26,977 bases of DNA, taken from the NCBI RefSeq assembly GCF_000499385.1, contig NW_013654356.1, positions 1 through 26,977 of the forward strand, written 5' to 3'. A program made the position numbers and the translations under genes. The DNA comes from Eimeria necatrix (Eukaryota > Apicomplexa > Conoidasida > Eucoccidiorida > Eimeriidae). Position 1 is the stretch's first letter; every line of letters begins with the position of its first letter. The notes below the pieces were generated by a model. It saw only the letters and a program-made list of their open reading frames with translations, was not told where the DNA came from and made no database searches. Of this stretch, positions 8,491-16,214 are shown piece after piece.

Positions 8491-10545
8491 AACAAAAACG
8501 CTGCTACTGCGAAAGCAACTTGAAGGACTTTTGCTGCTTGGGAGACCCCACAGAAGGCACTTTGCAAACCCTAAAAAGGATTAAAAGTCTCGAGTCCATG
8601 CTCACCGTCGACGGCGAGGTACAAACCCTAAACCCTAAACCCTAAACCCTAAACCCTAATCCCTGTGTGCCACTGGGCCCGCGTTCGCAAGACGGCAGGA
8701 AGCGTCATCGAACTTCAGAAGATGCGCATTGGACTAAGGGCCCAGGGTTTAGGGTTTAGGGTTTAGGGTTTAGGCTTTACTGCTTGGAGTTCAGGGTTTA
8801 GGGTTTAGGGTTTAGGGTTTAGGGTTTAGGGTTTAGGGTTTAGGGTTTGTGTGCAGGCGGTATATGAAGGCGTCCGGGCTTCAGCCTACCTTTGGTTTGC
8901 CCGCCTCATATTTGCCTTTCTTAAATCTGCACAGCTCAGGGGGGACCCCCTGGGGGGCCCCCCAGGGGCCCCCCAGGGGGCCCCCCTGGGGGCCCCCTGG
9001 GGGGCCCCCCTGGGGGCCCCCCAGGGGGCCCCTGGGGAATCCCCTGGGGAAGCCCCTGCGGCTACCCCAGGTGGGGCCCCCACGTGGGGCCCCCCAGGGG
9101 GCCCCCCCGGGGGGCCCCCCGGGGGCCCCCAAGGGGGGCCCCCAGGGGGGCCCCCAGGGGGGCCCCCCGGGGGGCCCCTAGGGGTACTAGGTGGAGGGTT
9201 TGAAGGGCCCTTAAGTGCATTTGTGTGGAGCTCTCGCGCGGCCTTTTTGCTGCAGAGGTCTTTAAGGGCTGGGGGTGGGGCCTCGGGGGCCCTTAGGGGG
9301 GCCCTGGCCCCTTCTTTGGTGGCAGCAGCACTTTTTGACTTTGCTGCAGTGCTTCAGCAGCTCAAGGTAAACCCTAAACCCTAAACCCTAGCCCCAAACC
9401 CTAGCCCTAAACCCTAGCCTAAACCTAGGGCGGCGACGCAGCTGCGTGGGGCGGTGTCGAGGGCGCTGCGCGCCTTGCTGCGCCCGGGTCGAGGGTTTAG
9501 GGTTTAGGGTTTAGGGTTTAGGGTTTAGGGTTTAGGGTTTGGTGCGCGCAGCTGCTGCCCGAGAGCTTCAGCTGCTTCTCCCTCGAGGCCAAAACCCTCG
9601 AGTCTCTGCTGCAGGCAGCAGATGTGGGGTCTGCTGCAGCAGCAGCAAAAAGGCAGCTGCAGACAGACTTGGGAGATTTGCTGCCGGGCCAGCAAGCCAG
9701 GATTTTGCTGCTGCCCCAGGCCCCTGCTGCTGCGCTACTCAGCAAATGACTCGAACGTCATCGACCTCGCCTTCCTCTTGCCAGATCCTTCTTGGAGTGA
9801 GGGTTTAGGGTTTAGCTCTTGGCCTTCAGGGTTTAGGGTTTAGCTCTTGGCCTTTAGGGTTTAGGTTTAGGGTTTAGCTCTTGGGCATGAGGGTCTAGGG
9901 TTTTCCCCCTTGGCCCTGAGGGTTTAGGGTTAAGGGTTTACGGCTTCATTTTAGGGTTTAAGCGAGTTTAATGAGAGGGCGCACTCAACGAAGGACTGCA
10001 GCCTGACGGTTCTGTAGTCTAGGGTTTAGGGTTTAGGGTTTAGGGTTTAGGGTTTGGGGTTTAGGGTTTAGGGTTTGCGCTGCAGTGACAATTCGGGATA
10101 AGACTCTGCTGCTGCTGGAGCTGGGGCTCCGTCTGGCGGTTTTGGGTCGGGTGGAGGTTTTCGACGCCGTCAACAGTCAGCGCTAAACCCTAAACCCTAA
10201 ACCCTAAACCCTAAACCCTAAACCCTAATTCCTGAGCAGTGGCAGTGCAGCAGCTTTTGCGCTCAAGGCTTCACTGCCGTTTGGTCTTTCCACTTCACAC
10301 TCAAGCCCAGCAAAACCCCCGGAGTCACCACTAGATCTAAGGGTTTAGGGTTTAGGGTTTAGGGTTTAGGGTTTAGGGTTTAGGGTTTAGGGTTTAGGGT
10401 TTGGGCGTTGCTGCTAGGCATGGCCTGCGAGACCTACGGGGTGGAGTTCACCCTCACGGGGGCCCCCGGGGTCCGCCGCAAGTACCAGCAGCAGCTGCTG
10501 CCGCAGCTGGTTGTGGGGGCCTCCAGAAGGTCCAGGGGGGCCCCC

Positions 10546-10586
<41 letters not shown>

Positions 10587-10707
10587 GGCCCCGGGGGGCC
10601 CCCCCGAAGCAGCAGCAGGCGCCCCCCAGGACCCCACCGAGGGGCCCCCCCTCCCCGCGCCCAGGCTGCTGCCCACTATGGAGGGCCCCTTCTTGGGGCA
10701 CAGCAAA

Positions 10708-10791
<84 letters not shown>

Positions 10792-11870
10792 GTGCAGCAG
10801 CAGCCCTCCACGCTTGAGGTTCCCCCCACCACTGAGGCCTTCGTTGGGGCCCCCGGGGCCCCCAAAGGATCCTCGGGGGCCCCCAAGGAGGGTTTAGGGG
10901 CCCCCAAGGAGGGTTTAGGGGCCTCCGAGGAGGGTTTAGGGGCCCCCAAGGACAGTTCAGGGGGCCCGGGGGCCCCCAAGGAGGGTTTAGAGGCCCCCAA
11001 GGAGGGTTTAGAGGCCCCGGGGGCCCCCAAGGAGGGTTCAGGGGCCCCCAAAGAGGGTTCAGAGGCCCTGGGGGCCCCCGAAGAGGGTTCAGGGGCCCCC
11101 AAAGAGGGTTCAGAGGCCCCGGGGGCCCCCGAAGAGGGTTCAGAGGCCCCTGAGGGGCCCCCAAATGAATTGGGGGGCCCCCCACGCCGGCTGTGGCGTT
11201 TGGAAGATGTGCGGGAAGACACAGATATTATGGAGAGGCCCAAGCTTTCTGAGGGGTTGGCAAACCCTAAACCCTAAACCCTAAACCCTAAACCCTAGGC
11301 TGTAGATTCAATTTTGCTGGGGAGATGCTTCGGTGCTGCAAAACCCTCAGCCCCAGTTTGAAACTCCAAACCCTAAGGGGCCAACCATAGGGCCTCCGGC
11401 GCCTTGCTTTTGGACAAGCTGGGCATTTAGGGTTTAGGGTTTAGGGTTTAGGGTTTAGGGTTTAGGGTTTGCGGTTGTGCTGCAGAGCTGACTGGGATGC
11501 CTTCGAGCGGCCCCTGGGGGTGGTAGAGCAAGCGCTGCTCCTCGCTAAGTCAAAAGCCCTTATAGAAAGCAGCCCATGTAAGGGTTTAGGGTTTAGGGTT
11601 TAGGGCTTAGGGTTTAGGGTTTAGGGTTTAGAGTTTGGAGGGGTAGCCTGCCACAGCGCCGCGATCAGTGTTCTCTGTTGTGGTGGTGAAGGCTTCGAGT
11701 CTACCCCAGCAGCTTACGGCTGAGCATCAGGGTTTAGGGTTTAGGGTTTAGGGTTTAGGGTTTAGGGTTTAGGGTTTGTGGAATCCCAGGCAACGACCCT
11801 CTGGCCCTGGAGGAGGTTGGCGCTGTGGTGTCTCGCGCGCTAGTGCTGCCTTCCTCGGACCCGCTGTCCC

Positions 11871-11930
<60 letters not shown>

Positions 11931-14900
11931 CGTACTTCGCGTCTCGGGTGGCTGCGCTGCAGCAGCAGCAGCCTGCAGAGTTTGCTGCTGAGGCCCAGGG
12001 GCTGCTGCTGGCCCCAGACTGGGCCGTCTTTTCTGCTGCTTTGCTGCTGCGCTGCAGCACGGAGTTTCACCGCAGCAAAACTGTGGAGAGGGCTTGCCTG
12101 CAGCTGCACGCCCTCAGGGAGCAGCTCGACGGTAAACCCTAAACCCTAAACCCTAAACCCTAAACCCTAGGCCCTGCGCGCCGCGCCAGCTGCGCGGAGC
12201 AGCGAGCCCCCGAGCCCTCTACGCCTTTGCTGAAAACACCTGCAGACCCCGCAGCGGGCTCCACGGTCTGGAATACCCTTTAGGGTTTAGGGTTTAGGGT
12301 TTAGGGTTTAGGGTTTAGGGTTTAGGGTTTGGGTTTCGCTGGCAGACGCGGACCCCCCGGCGCCCATCCGCCTCTTCAATCTGCTGTTTGCGGTGGACCT
12401 CCATAGCTGGTGGGAACTGCAGCGGGAAGTTGGTAAGAACAATACACATTTTAGGGTTTAGGGTTTAGGGTTTAGGGTTTAGGGTTTAGGGTTTAGGGTT
12501 TGGGGTTTAGGGTTTGGGGTTTAGGGGGGTTGAGGGCTCGGGGTTTGGGATATAGAGCTGAGGGTTTGTTGAAAGCGGCTGAGACAAGCTTTAGGCGCGA
12601 CGCGATTAAGGTTTTAGGGTTTAGGGTTCAGGGTTTAGGGTTTAGGGTTTAGGGTTTAGGGTTTAGGGTTTAGGGTCTTCGACGCGGCGTTTTGCTGCAG
12701 GTATGCGGATGATGCGAATCGGAGCCACCATCACAGTGAGCCTGAGGGTTTGGGACTTATTGCTGAGGGTTTGGGGTTTAGGGTTAAGGGTTTAGGGTTT
12801 AGGGTTTAGGGTTTAGGGTTAAGGATCTAGGGTTTGGGGTTTAGGGTCAAGGGTTTAGGGGGTTCAAAGAAGGTCTAGGGTTTTATTGTTAGAAACGCTT
12901 TGCTGCCTTTCTAGGGTTTGGCCTACTTGGCTTTCTCAACAGCCGCAACTGAAAACAGGACTCAGGTTAAAGGGTTTAGGGTTTAGGGTTTAGGGTTTAG
13001 GGTTTAGGGTTTAGGGTTTTGGGTTTTGGACTTCAGGCAGCTGAGAAGTTCACGGAGCTGCAGATGTGGGAAGAAGCTGCTGACTGTCTTGTTGCTGCAG
13101 ACCGCCGGGCAGATGCTCGAGATCTCGTAAACCCTAGACTCCAAACCCTAAACCCTAATTTTAAATCAAACCCTAAACCCTAATTTTCGACATCAACTCC
13201 TAAACCCTAAAGCCTAACATCTCAAACTATAGTGGAGCAGCTGTCTCCCTAGACCCTGCGGTCTGCGCCCTTTCTTCGCTTGAAGCAGCCGTGCAGCGTT
13301 TAGGGTTTAGGGTTTAGGGTTTAGGGTTTAGGGTTTAGGGTTTGGAGTGCGTGCGGCTTAGCTGGAGAAGCAAATAGCCGTTCGACCCACCCCTCATCTT
13401 TTGTGCACTTTGGCGGATTTGGAAGTTCAGCAAAACCCCGAAAGAGCGAAAAGCCTTTACAACCAGGCCTGGTGGGTTTGGCTCTAGGGTTTAGGGTTTA
13501 GGGTTTAGGGTTTAGGGTTTAGGGTTTAGGGTTTAGGGTTTAGGGTTTGAACTGCCTTGTCGCCAGCAGTTGCAAGTTCCCCAACCCCGCACACCTTACT
13601 GGCTGGGTCTTTCTCGTGTGCAGCTTAGGGTTTAGGGTTTAGGGTTTAGGGTTTAGGGTTTAGGGTTTAGGGTTTGTGGTTTGCGGCGCGGTGCGCAGGG
13701 ACCTGTCGCGGCGGCGGTACGCGCGGGCGCAGCGGGGCCTCGGGCGGCTGGAGCTGGCCCGCGGGCAGTTTGCTGCTGCTGCTGCTGCACTGCAGCAAGC
13801 AGCAGCAGCAAACTGTTTGCATGCAGCAACTTGGTTTTCTCTTGGCTGCTGCTGCATGCAGCAGCAGCAGTTCGACGAGGCCCGTTTGGCCTTCGCCCGC
13901 GTCGTGGCCATCGAGCCTCAAGACGGGGAGGCCTGGGCGAACCTCGCGGCAGTTCACTGCAAAGTCCTAAACCCTAAACCCTAAACCCTAAACCCTAAAC
14001 CCTAAACCCTAGGTCCTGGGGCGCAGTGCGCACGGCCGGGAGGGCCGCGGCGCGGCGCCGGCTCTCGCTGCACTCGCCGGAGGACTCTGCCGCGCTTCTC
14101 AGTGCCCGCCCTAGGGTTTAGGGTTTGGGGTTTAGGGTTTAGGGTTTAGGGTTTAGGGTTTGTGGCGCAGCGCGAAGCGTGGCAAGCCGCGCAGCAGTGC
14201 ATTCTGGAAGCCACAAAACACCGCAGGGAAAACTGGAGGGTTTGGGAAACCCTAATTTCGGTTTCAGTTCGTTTAAGAGATGTGCAAACCATAGCTCGGG
14301 GTTTGCGGGCCCTCGTCGAGATCAACGCAGTCCGCCAAACCCTAAACCCTAAACCCTAAACCCTAAACCCTAAACCCTCGCCGCCCCCGCGCCCCGCCTA
14401 GAGGCTCCACAACGAGGGCTTGGGGTTTAGCAGCAGCTGCTGCGGGTTCGGAGTTCAAGGGGGTCGGGGCAGTGGGCGTAAACGCCCCCGCATGAAAGGG
14501 TTTAGGGTTTAGGGTTTAGGGTTTAGGGTTTAGGGTCTGCTGCAGCCAACCTGTCCCTAACCCCCCGCCGCCCCCGCGCCCCGCCTAGAGGCTCCACAAC
14601 GAGGGCTTGGGGTTTAGCAGCAGCTGCTGCGGGTTCGGAGTTCTAGGGGGTCGGGGCAGTGGGCGTAAACGCCCCCGCATGAAAGGGTTTAGGGTTTAGG
14701 GTTTAGGGTTTAGGGTTTAGGGTCTGCTGCAGCCAACCTGTGCTGCATCCGGCCTGGCCCTAGGCACCTTGTCCAGCCCTGGCCCCTTTCAGTGCCAGCC
14801 GCTGCGGCGCGAGACCTAAACCCTAAACCCCAAACCCTAAACCCTAAACCCCAAACCCTAAACCCTAAACCCCAAACCCTAAACCCTAAACCCTCGATTT

Positions 14901-15015
14901 TCCGCGTGCGCTTTGGCCTGCTGACCCCTCAGAAGTCGCACATAGACCCCTGGATTTATTCCTTCTTGGAGCAGTTGGTTTTGTTCAAGTTGGAGCGGGA
15001 GGGTGTCTGTACACC

Positions 15016-15077
<62 letters not shown>

Positions 15078-16214
15078 GGGTTGCTGCTGGGGTTTTGCGC
15101 CAAACCCTCAGCTGCCTCCACTTCTTAACGCAACACATCTCAGACTCCTCCGAACTTTTTAGGGTTTACGGAGTTTTGCTGCTGAAGGCTGGCAAGCCCG
15201 CGGAGGCGGTTTACAGCTGGCTCAAGGAGTTCCGCTCCCTCGAGGCAAGGAAACCCTAAACCCTAAACCCTAAACCCTAAACCCTAAACCCTTTGGATGC
15301 CCCGCAGAAAGAAAGGCGGGCGCCAGCTTGCGCCAAAGATTGCAGTGCGACCCTCCTGGGGCTTGGCTCTGCCCAACCCAGGGCGTAAGCCTCAGGGTTT
15401 AGGGTTTAGGGTTTAGGGTTTAGGGTTTAGGGTTTAGGGTTTGCGTGCAGGCGGAACTGACTCGGGGGGACGCGTCTCTGGAGCGCAAAATCGAACTTAG
15501 TGAAAAACAGGCTTCTTGCTTAGAGCGGGCGTTGCCGCTGCTGCAGAGGTTTAGCCCCCAGAGCAAAAGAAGGTGAATTTCTAACAGCCAAACCCTAAAC
15601 CCTAAACCCTAAACCCTAAACCCTAAACCCTCGACTATAGGGGCCCCACCATGTACGCCGAGAGCGAAAGGCGTGCACTCCAGAGGCCTCGAAAGCCAGG
15701 GCTCAGCGCGCACGCCTAGGGTTTGGGGTTTAGGGTTCAAGGTCTAGGGTTTAGGGTTTAGGGTTTAGGGTTTAGGGTTTAGGGTTTGGGGCGTGCTTTG
15801 ATGGTTTTCAGGAATGATTTGCTGCAGCAGCTAAGGACGACAGTTGAGTCTCATTTAAGCAGAATGGTGCCTGAGGCGGTGGAAGCTCGGAAAAGAGTAC
15901 TCTAAACCCTAAACCCTAAACCCTAAACCCTAAACGGCAATAGAAGCTCGGAAGAGATTACTCTAAACCCTAAACCCTAAACGGCTTGAACTTTAGGCTT
16001 AGAGCGCGAGCGCTCTGTAGGCCGCCCCACGGCCCCGCTGCAGGGGTCAGGGTTTAGGGTATACGGCCAAGGGTTTAGGGTTTAGGGTTTAGGGTTTAGG
16101 GTTTAGGGTTTGCTGCTGCAGCTGGAGATTGTGCTGGAGCGCATCAAAGAAACTCAAAAAGAAACCGAAGAGATCTGCAAGAGGGAAAACGGTGAAGAGG
16201 CGGAAAGCGACTGA
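7088..16214 (+). CDS. TTC27: TTC27/Emw1-family TPR protein (20-exon model)
   Basis: Exons: 7088-7258, 7454-7975, 8187-8618, 8857-9366, 9552-9628, 9720-9796, 10086-10181, 10418-11255, 11486-11577, 11790-12131, 12346-12432, 12701-12735, 13037-13126, 13362-13471, 13699-13963, 14171-14329, 14933-15244, 15451-15572, 15812-15896, 16122-16214 (TGA); 4515 nt, 1504 aa, all phases consistent. Family signatures in order: LLGVAGLLVFSQ/ANLTGPP, LTVDGE/AVYEG, TLTGAPGVRRKYQQQLLPQ, DWAVFSAALLLR, FTELQMWEEAADC, YNQAW/DLSRRRYARAQR, TWFSLGC, FARVVAIEPQDGEAWANLA, NWRVWETLI. The best TPR units lie at about residues 1160-1300. The human protein is roughly 840 aa; the excess is Ala, Gln, Ser and Gly-Pro insertions. 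Emw1 is essential in yeast, and human TTC27 has been linked to U5 snRNP assembly. ATG 7088 follows a TTTAGGG array. Exons 1-2 are least certain: GC donor 7259 keeps one open frame to 7975, whereas GT donor 7257 selects a frame that stops at 7851. Confidence 0.85.
7259..7453 (+). repeat. TTC27 intron 1, inverted telomere-like arrays
   Basis: AAACCCT x5 (7261-7295) follows a candidate GC donor GGT|GCAAACCC. TTTAGGG x7 (7394-7441) precedes TTTGCTGCGCCCCAG|AAC. The single-nucleotide choice between GTGCAA at 7257 and GCAAAC at 7259 sets the frame of exon 2. Confidence 0.6.
7560..7855 (+). repeat. Coding GGGGCCCC repeat in TTC27 exon 2
   Basis: Roughly 12-nt units of G-run/C-run/A, read in the preferred frame as RGPP repeats and later as KGAP/GGPP. 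All three plus frames stay open across most of the block. The conserved TTC27 segment resumes after it (LLIALRSRSLMLLGVAGLL, 7909-7967). Confidence 0.75.
7976..8186 (+). repeat. TTC27 intron 2, inverted telomere-like arrays
   Basis: CAG|GTAAACCC with AAACCCT x6 (7978-8020). TTTAGGG x8 with one variant unit (8120-8179), acceptor GGGTTTGGGTGCAG|GCG. Splicing joins VFSQ to ANLTGPP, matching the family. Confidence 0.85.
8619..8856 (+). repeat. TTC27 intron 3, inverted telomere-like arrays
   Basis: GAG|GTACAAACCC with AAACCCT x5 (8622-8662). TTTAGGG blocks at 8745-8775 and 8796-8849, acceptor GGGTTTGTGTGCAG|GCG. Joins LTVDGE to AVYEG. Confidence 0.85.
8939..9188 (+). repeat. Coding GGGGCCCC repeat in TTC27 exon 4
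   Basis: About 250 bp of alternating G-runs and C-runs, encoding a Gly/Pro/Ala-rich insertion between FARLIFAFLKSAQ and FVWSSRAAFLLQRSL, two segments adjacent in TTC27 relatives. It is an expansion inside a folded region, or a long surface loop. Confidence 0.8.
9367..9551 (+). repeat. TTC27 intron 4, inverted telomere-like arrays
   Basis: AAG|GTAAACCC with AAACCCT and degenerate AAACCCTAGCC units (9369-9425). TTTAGGG x6 (9494-9541), acceptor GGGTTTGGTGCGCGCAG|CTG. Phase 0. Confidence 0.75.
9629..9719 (+). other. TTC27 intron 5, 91 nt, without telomere-like repeats
   Basis: Donor GGG|GTCTGC, acceptor TTTTGCTGCTGCCCCAG|G. The exon upstream reads in one frame and hits a stop (TGA at 9747), while the sequence downstream that matches TTC27 is in another. 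This splice reconciles them without invoking a frameshift. It is one of four array-free introns among the 26 inferred. Confidence 0.55.
9797..10085 (+). repeat. TTC27 intron 6, TTTAGGG only
   Basis: Donor TGGA|GTGAGG. Degenerate TTTAGGG units interspersed with CTCTTGGCCTT-type spacers (9801-9958), then a cleaner array (10020-10079). Acceptor GGGTTTGCGCTGCAG|TG. Phase 1. Confidence 0.75.
10182..10417 (+). repeat. TTC27 intron 7, candidate GC-AG, inverted arrays
   Basis: AAACCCT x6 (10185-10228) begins directly after a candidate GC donor (AGC|GCTAAACCC). TTTAGGG x9 (10340-10403) precedes GGGCGTTGCTGCTAG|GC. Phase 1 matches on both sides and joins two TTC27-conserved segments. The donor is a weak match to GC-intron consensus. 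Confidence 0.55.
10545..10810 (+). repeat. CAG tracts in TTC27 exon 8
   Basis: Two tracts (10547-10584, 10711-10804) read first as poly-Ala, then as Ser/Asn, then Gln. They start soon after the conserved GVRRKYQQQLLPQLVV segment. Confidence 0.85.
10866..11160 (+). repeat. 21-nt coding minisatellite GAPKEG(L/S)
   Basis: About 14 units, often of the form GGGGCCCCCAAGGAGGGTTTA, encoding GAPKEGL/GAPKEGS/GAPEEGS. Each unit fuses a GGGGCCC block to an AGGGTTTA telomere-type word, and the 21-nt period preserves frame. Confidence 0.85.
11256..11485 (+). repeat. TTC27 intron 8, inverted telomere-like arrays
   Basis: Donor GGG|GTTGGC a few bases before AAACCCT x5 (11262-11297). TTTAGGG x6 (11429-11471), acceptor GGTTGTGCTGCAG|A. 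Phase 2 is the only phase in which exon 9 is open. Confidence 0.75.
11578..11789 (+). repeat. TTC27 intron 9, TTTAGGG at both ends
   Basis: Donor CAT|GTAAGG followed directly by TTTAGGG units (11583-11636). About 90 nt of unique sequence, then a second TTTAGGG array (11731-11777), acceptor GGAATCCCAG|GC. Phase 1. Confidence 0.75.
12132..12345 (+). repeat. TTC27 intron 10, inverted telomere-like arrays
   Basis: GACG|GTAAACCC with AAACCCT x5 (12134-12169). TTTAGGG x8 (12278-12333), acceptor TTTCGCTGGCAG|AC. Phase 1. Confidence 0.8.
12433..12700 (+). repeat. TTC27 intron 11, TTTAGGG only
   Basis: GTTG|GTAAGA donor. TTTAGGG arrays at 12450-12525 and 12613-12676, acceptor CGTTTTGCTGCAG|GT. Phase 1. 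The downstream exon is only 35 nt. Confidence 0.75.
12736..13036 (+). repeat. TTC27 intron 12, degenerate TTTAGGG only
   Basis: ACA|GTGAGC donor. TTTAGGG-like units mixed with TTTGGGG and TTAAGGG variants (12745-12870), a clean array at 12968-13024, acceptor GGACTTCAG|GCA. Phase 0. Excising it gives a 27-residue stretch aligning to human TTC27 without a gap. Confidence 0.75.
13127..13361 (+). repeat. TTC27 intron 13, inverted telomere-like arrays
   Basis: CTC|GTAAACCC with spaced AAACCCT units (13129-13210). TTTAGGG x6 (13299-13344), acceptor GTGCGGCTTAG|CTG. Phase 0. Confidence 0.75.
13472..13698 (+). repeat. TTC27 intron 14, TTTAGGG at both ends
   Basis: Donor CCTG|GTGGGT. TTTAGGG arrays at 13484-13549 and 13624-13677, acceptor CGCGGTGCGCAG|G. 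Splicing rebuilds the Trp of QAW/DLSRRR, a strongly conserved TTC27 position, so the junction is well supported. Confidence 0.85.
13964..14170 (+). repeat. TTC27 intron 15, inverted telomere-like arrays
   Basis: AAA|GTCCTAAACCC with AAACCCT x6 (13969-14011). TTTAGGG x6 (14113-14161), acceptor GGGTTTGTGGCGCAG|CGC. Phase 0. Confidence 0.8.
14330..14932 (+). repeat. TTC27 intron 16, compound A-T-T-A array intron
   Basis: Donor GCA|GTCCGC, then AAACCCT x6 (14337-14378), two tandem copies of a 187-bp segment each ending in TTTAGGG x5, and then a second AAACCCT/AAACCCC array (14816-14894) before a pyrimidine-rich acceptor CTGACCCCTCAG|AAG. It is the only intron whose acceptor is preceded by AAACCCT and the longest in this gene. 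Confidence 0.7.
14379..14741 (+). repeat. Tandem 187-bp duplication inside intron 16
   Basis: Copies 14379-14554 and 14566-14741, offset 187 bp, differ by one base in the part compared (TTCAAGG versus TTCTAGG). Each includes a short GGGCG/CGCCC hairpin, the same five TTTAGGG units and a CTGCTGCAGCC acceptor-like end. Confidence 0.9.
15245..15450 (+). repeat. TTC27 intron 17, GC-AG, inverted arrays
   Basis: The donor GAG|GCAAGG matches the strong consensus known for GC-AG introns, and no GT occurs nearby in phase. AAACCCT x6 (15251-15291), TTTAGGG x7 (15395-15443), acceptor GGGTTTGCGTGCAG|GCG. Phase 0. Confidence 0.75.
15573..15811 (+). repeat. TTC27 intron 18, inverted telomere-like arrays
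   Basis: Donor AAG|GTGAAT, about 17 nt, then AAACCCT x6 (15590-15630). TTTAGGG units at 15718-15788, acceptor GATGGTTTTCAG|G. Phase 2. Failure to splice would end the protein immediately at TGA 15574. Confidence 0.75.
15897..16121 (+). repeat. TTC27 intron 19 with duplicated donor region
   Basis: AGA|GTACTC then AAACCCT x4 (15903-15935). A near-repeat of the exon end (GAAGCTCGGAAGAGATTACTC) and AAACCCT x2-3 follow at 15943-15981. TTTAGGG x6 (16073-16111), acceptor TTTGCTGCTGCAG|CTG. An unspliced transcript would stop at TAA 15903. Confidence 0.65.

Noticed and set aside
9552..9796. A frameshift (pseudogene sign) in TTC27
   Set aside because: A 91-nt intron (9629-9719) with GT...CCCCAG ends restores frame and joins family-like sequence, so no indel is needed.
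12915..12965. A 51-nt extra exon in TTC27 intron 12
   Set aside because: It has plausible splice sites and phase 0, but would insert 17 residues into a stretch that otherwise aligns without gaps to human TTC27.
7259..16121. Head-to-head telomere fusions or healed breaks as the source of the arrays
   Set aside because: Joining two telomerase-healed ends would give TTTAGGG followed by CCCTAAA. The observed order is CCCTAAA first and TTTAGGG last, with unique sequence between.
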